A stretch of DNA of 64,000 bases from Endocarpon pusillum Z07020. Taxonomy: Eukaryota > Ascomycota > Eurotiomycetes > Verrucariales > Verrucariaceae. Location of the stretch: contig NW_006913602.1 in assembly GCF_000464535.1 (NCBI RefSeq), positions 81,740 through 145,739 of the forward strand. The letters run 5' to 3'. Shown here in pieces: positions 61,060 to 64,000 of the stretch. The notes under the pieces were generated by a model. That model was not told where the DNA came from and made no database searches. It saw nothing but the letters and a program-made list of their open reading frames with translations. Every line of letters starts with the position of its first letter. Positions within the stretch are counted from its first letter, which is position 1. A program made the position numbers and the translations under genes.

Positions 61060-61484
61060 TTTTATGCTCTGGGTTTGAGTCTTGGGAAGTGTACTTCTTC
61101 GACCGCTGAAGGGGCTTTTGCGAGCTTTTTGCAAGAGTGTACAGAGAGTATTTTTTGACGACTTATAGGCAGAAGATTGGGGTGACGGACCAAATACAAT
61201 TGTTGGCAGCGTATTGTACTACTCCTCCACCAGCTCTGGAGTTGAATCTTTTCATACTCCGAGTCGTAGAAGTTATGATATTTCGTCTTGGCGACGGATG
61301 CAGTTTAGTGACGTCAGGGTCCTCTGCAGTCTTGGCAGGAACGTAATGATGATATGGATTGGCCGGACTATGACTCCGTTCTCTCCCCTACTAGCAGAGG
61401 CCCTGTCAGCACGCTCCAGCCAGCACACTAATGCATCTCCTTGTCTCAATCAGTCTAATTACTACGAAGATGCTGTACTACGGG

Positions 61485-61710
61485 GGGAGGCATAAGTATT
61501 GTTAGTTTGGTGCTAGTAGCAGCTAGTTTCTGTTACTCCACCATAGTGCCATGATTTGTTATTGCACAGCTTGATTTAAGCAAGACCATTTAAAAGAGCT
61601 ATAATTTTACTCTTAGTCCGATATCAGCTTAGCTGTTTTGTACAAAGAACGTTCTGGAGTAAAGATACTAGCGCTGAACTAACAATAATTCATGTCCCCC
61701 GTCGTACTTC
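61485..61710. mobile_element. MITE family B copy 1
   Basis: The left end is CTACGGGGGGAGGCATAAGT followed by ATTGTTAGTTTGGTGCTAGT. The right end, reversed, is CGACGGGGGACATGAATTAT then TGTTAGTTCAGCGCTAGTA. TA lies on both sides (TA|CTACGG...CCGTCG|TA). About 226 bp, AT-rich inside, no coding capacity. Confidence 0.85.
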
Positions 61711-62513
61711 TCAACTGGCTTTTTCACTCGATTTTCAAAGGTTTTGACATCTGGAGGAGTCTGGAGTTCCGTCAGAAGACCATTCATGAGGAGCCTTCCG
61801 TTGTCCATATATACTATTTGTACTACTACTCTCACTGCATAATGTTTCGCTCTCTTCATAACATCCAGTTCCTGTTAATAACTAATCTATTTATACGCAA
61901 GTTTTGTATTCGTACATGTGTCTCTTGGCCCAAGGCCAACCACTTCAAAGCTTTTGGCTGGCCCTCACGCCACAGGTGCTTACGAAGGACATCTGAATGA
62001 TAAGGAGCCCATGTTTCGGTGATGGAGAGCGGTTGCTCAATTATGCTCATTCCAGATGTCATCGACATGGTTTGCAGATCAAAGGACAAGTTTGAGGATG
62101 AGAGATACGTGTCGGGATACTTGGGCATGGTATTAGTCGTGAGCTGTCACAAATGATGGGATGTGTACGTTGCTTCTGAAGTAACGGCAAATGGCTAAGA
62201 TGCGGCATTTACAAGGCTTTATATATCTACACACGAGATCTATCAGCTTTGACTACGTTGGGTACTTTAGAAGACCAGCTCGAGGTCACGCCAGTACCAG
62301 TGTTCAGGCAGGGGAATGTAATGAGGTGCAGTTGCTTACTACCCATTTGACCAATGACTAAGTTACCTTCCAATAAGACGTTAACTGGTCAAACATTGAA
62401 GTGGAGCAGGACATACTAGTCCTTACTACGTAGTAGAGGGCGCCGTTGCTGGCAGAGGAGGGCAAACTATGAGTACCAGTAACACATTAACCACACCGCT
62501 GATGCTTGACGTA

Positions 62514-62747
62514 CTACGGGTGGGGCCTGAAGTAATGTTAGCTCAGCGCTAGTATCTTTACTTGTAAACCTTTCTGTACAGCACAGCTCTGCTGCTCAAA
62601 AAGAAGTAAGATGTAATGATTTAACTCATTAGAATGGATGTACACAGAAGCAAGCTTTAAAGTGACGAATAATAATATGACGTTATCGTATCAAGAACTA
62701 GCTGCTATTAGCACCAGACTAACATTAGTACTTCAGGCCCCCCATAG
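62514..62747. mobile_element. MITE family B copy 2 (opposite orientation to copy 1)
   Basis: The left end CTACGGGTGGGGCCTGAAGT, then AATGTTAGCTCAGCGCTAGT, matches the reversed right end of copy 1. The right end, reversed, runs CTATGGGGGGCCTGAAGTAC then TAATGTTAG and CTGGTGCTAATAGCAGCTAG, matching the left end of copy 1. TA precedes the left end; the right flank is CA. About 234 bp. Confidence 0.85.
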
Positions 62748-63014
62748 CAAGCCAGGATTCGCTTTTCCAAGGTTCAAGGCAACGCTACTAGCCAAGCTTA
62801 TAATAAATAGTAGTGCGGTCTCCTGCTGAAGACAGCCGCCAGCCCTTGTACTACGTAGAGTGAACACTACGTCACCAGGCCGAAATAATTCCATCATCCC
62901 CGCACCAACGAACTTCTGTCTTCTTTTTAGAGCAAACTTAATCAAAATAAAACCACAACTTCTTCAAACCACAGCATCACACATCTACTGCAATACCTTA
63001 TTTTGTCTGACAAG

Positions 63015-64000
63015 ATGAAGTTCTCTCTATCCAGCTTGCTATTGCTTGCGCTCGCGACAAGCGAAATCGCTGTTGCTAGCACCTGGTTCTCCAAAGCTGG
63101 TAAGCAAGCTCGCCGCCTTTCGGCTCATCTACACCGCCTAACATCAAGCTCTAGCATACAACAAATGGCACGAGACCGAGCTTGAACGCTGGCTCTCCGA
63201 CCATGATGTCCCTTATCCGACACAAGCTGATCGGAAAGAGCTCGAGAATTTGGTCAAGAGCAACTGGGATTCCAAGATCCAACAGCCGGTTGCAAAATCC
63301 AGTGATTCAACTTCTAACTCCTTGGACAGCGTCAAGGACTGGATTTTTGACAGGTACAGGCTGAACCACGACGCCCCCACTATGCAATAAAGAGGCTGAC
63401 CATTATTCTAGCTGGACTGAGAGCCGTCTCAAATCATTCTTGGATCACCATGGTGTTCCTCTTCCTCCCCAACCACGCACTCGTGACTCGCTCTTGACCA
63501 CTGCTCGTCAGAACTACGATACTATTGCAAAGAAGGCTGGCGAATACGCTGCTTATCCTGGTGATTGGCTATACAGCACCTGGAGTGATTCTGAGCTCAA
63601 AGAGTACCTGGACGAGCATGGAATTCCCGTCCCTCAACCAAGTACGCGTGACAAACTCATCGCATCAGTCCGCCGTAATGCACACCTTGCTTCCGCAAAC
63701 ATGGCCAAGAACGCCAAGGCAGCATCATCTTCTGCTACAGCTGCACAGGAGTCATTGTCCGATGCTCTCTTCGATGCCTGGTCTGACAGCAAACTGAAGG
63801 AGTTCCTCGACAAGAACAACATTCCTGTCCCACAAGGCTCGCGACGAAATGAGTTGCTCGCCCTTGCACGCAAGAATCGAGCTCACTTGACTGGCGAGAG
63901 TGTCACTGCATCTGCAGCCTCTGCATTTGGTGCTGCGACTTCCAAAGCCGGCAATGTCGTTTCTCAAGCTACAGACTCTGCATCTGAGACCGCCGACGAA
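63015..64000 (+). CDS. Ish1/Msc1-like stress-response nuclear-envelope protein, 3' end outside window
   Basis: Exons 63015-63099, 63155-63353 and 63412 to beyond the right edge; introns of 55 bp (GTAAGC...TCTAG) and 58 bp (GTACAG...TCTAG). A signal peptide is clear: MKFSLSSLLLLALATSEIAVA. The mature part consists of repeated Ish1-type helix-extension-helix modules, each with a W-S/T-x-x-x-L-x-x-x-L-D/S-x-H/N-x-x-(I/V)-P-x-P pattern. These read ELERWLSDHDVPYP, RLKSFLDHHGVPLP, ELKEYLDEHGIPVP and KLKEFLDKNNIPVP, separated by about 50-80 residues. Each is followed by a basic RxxLL/I-type helix. The yeast homologues are fission-yeast Ish1 and budding-yeast Msc1. At least 291 residues are visible. 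It sits just downstream of the MITE-rich region. Confidence 0.9.

Larger units (their letters stand above)
61060..63014. other. Element-rich intergenic region
   Basis: No gene supported. It holds two family B MITEs in opposite orientation (61485-61710 and 62514-62747) and flanking TACTACGTAGTA words (62424 and 62850) that may bound an older element into which the second copy was inserted. Confidence 0.6.

Overview
This is nuclear DNA from a filamentous ascomycete (Pezizomycotina). The evidence is short GT-AG introns (mostly 40-130 bp) with CTRAC-type branch sites, gene-dense blocks separated by 0.3-1.8 kb spacers, and fungal-typical families: a HET-domain protein, an HVA1/TUDOR protein, a PDR-type ABC transporter, an Ish1/Msc1 protein and a long fungal CorA-like protein. 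I cannot fix the class or species from sequence alone. There are no RNA genes, CRISPR arrays or bacterial-style operons that I can support.

Layout. 1-10.5 kb is a housekeeping block: a ubiquitin-specific protease cut by the left edge, a DUF1749/SidJ-like hydrolase, then RNase H2 subunit B and Mcm10 head-to-head (two replication-linked genes sharing a 407 bp promoter), then an HSL-type alpha/beta hydrolase. 10.5-25 kb is mixed: an AT-rich relic, a methyltransferase, a nine-exon CorA-like gene (1385 aa), two small hypothetical genes, at least two decayed genes and several miniature transposons. 25-37 kb has an oxysterol-binding protein, an unknown one-TM protein, a small secreted protein, a GST-like protein and an HVA1 protein. 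It ends in a broken amidoligase-family gene. 37.9-50 kb carries a PDR ABC transporter, a Gfo/Idh/MocA oxidoreductase and a HET-domain protein. 50-61 kb is a second housekeeping block: Prp4 kinase and Tma7 (divergent), an MFS transporter, a Dap1-like haem-binding protein, a coiled-coil protein with an in-frame stop, and a small mitochondrial protein. 61-63 kb is a nest of inverted-repeat elements. The window ends inside an Ish1/Msc1 gene.

The main non-genic signal is a population of TA-flanked terminal-inverted-repeat elements (MITE-like). Family A (ends CGGAGT..TGC) has three copies, family B (ends CTACGG..GGGG) has three copies and family C (ends CTCCGTACA) has one. One family A copy lies in the shared Prp4/Tma7 promoter. 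A 128 bp dispersed repeat pair differs mostly by transitions, and several relics carry stops at TAG/TAA, which fits past repeat-induced point mutation but does not prove it.

I see no new defence-like or biosynthetic system here. The most unusual points are the decayed amidoligase gene, the aminoglycoside-phosphotransferase-like relic, the conserved coiled-coil gene interrupted by one TAA, and the MITE families. Gene models were built by hand from splice signals; most spliced lengths close exactly in frame.
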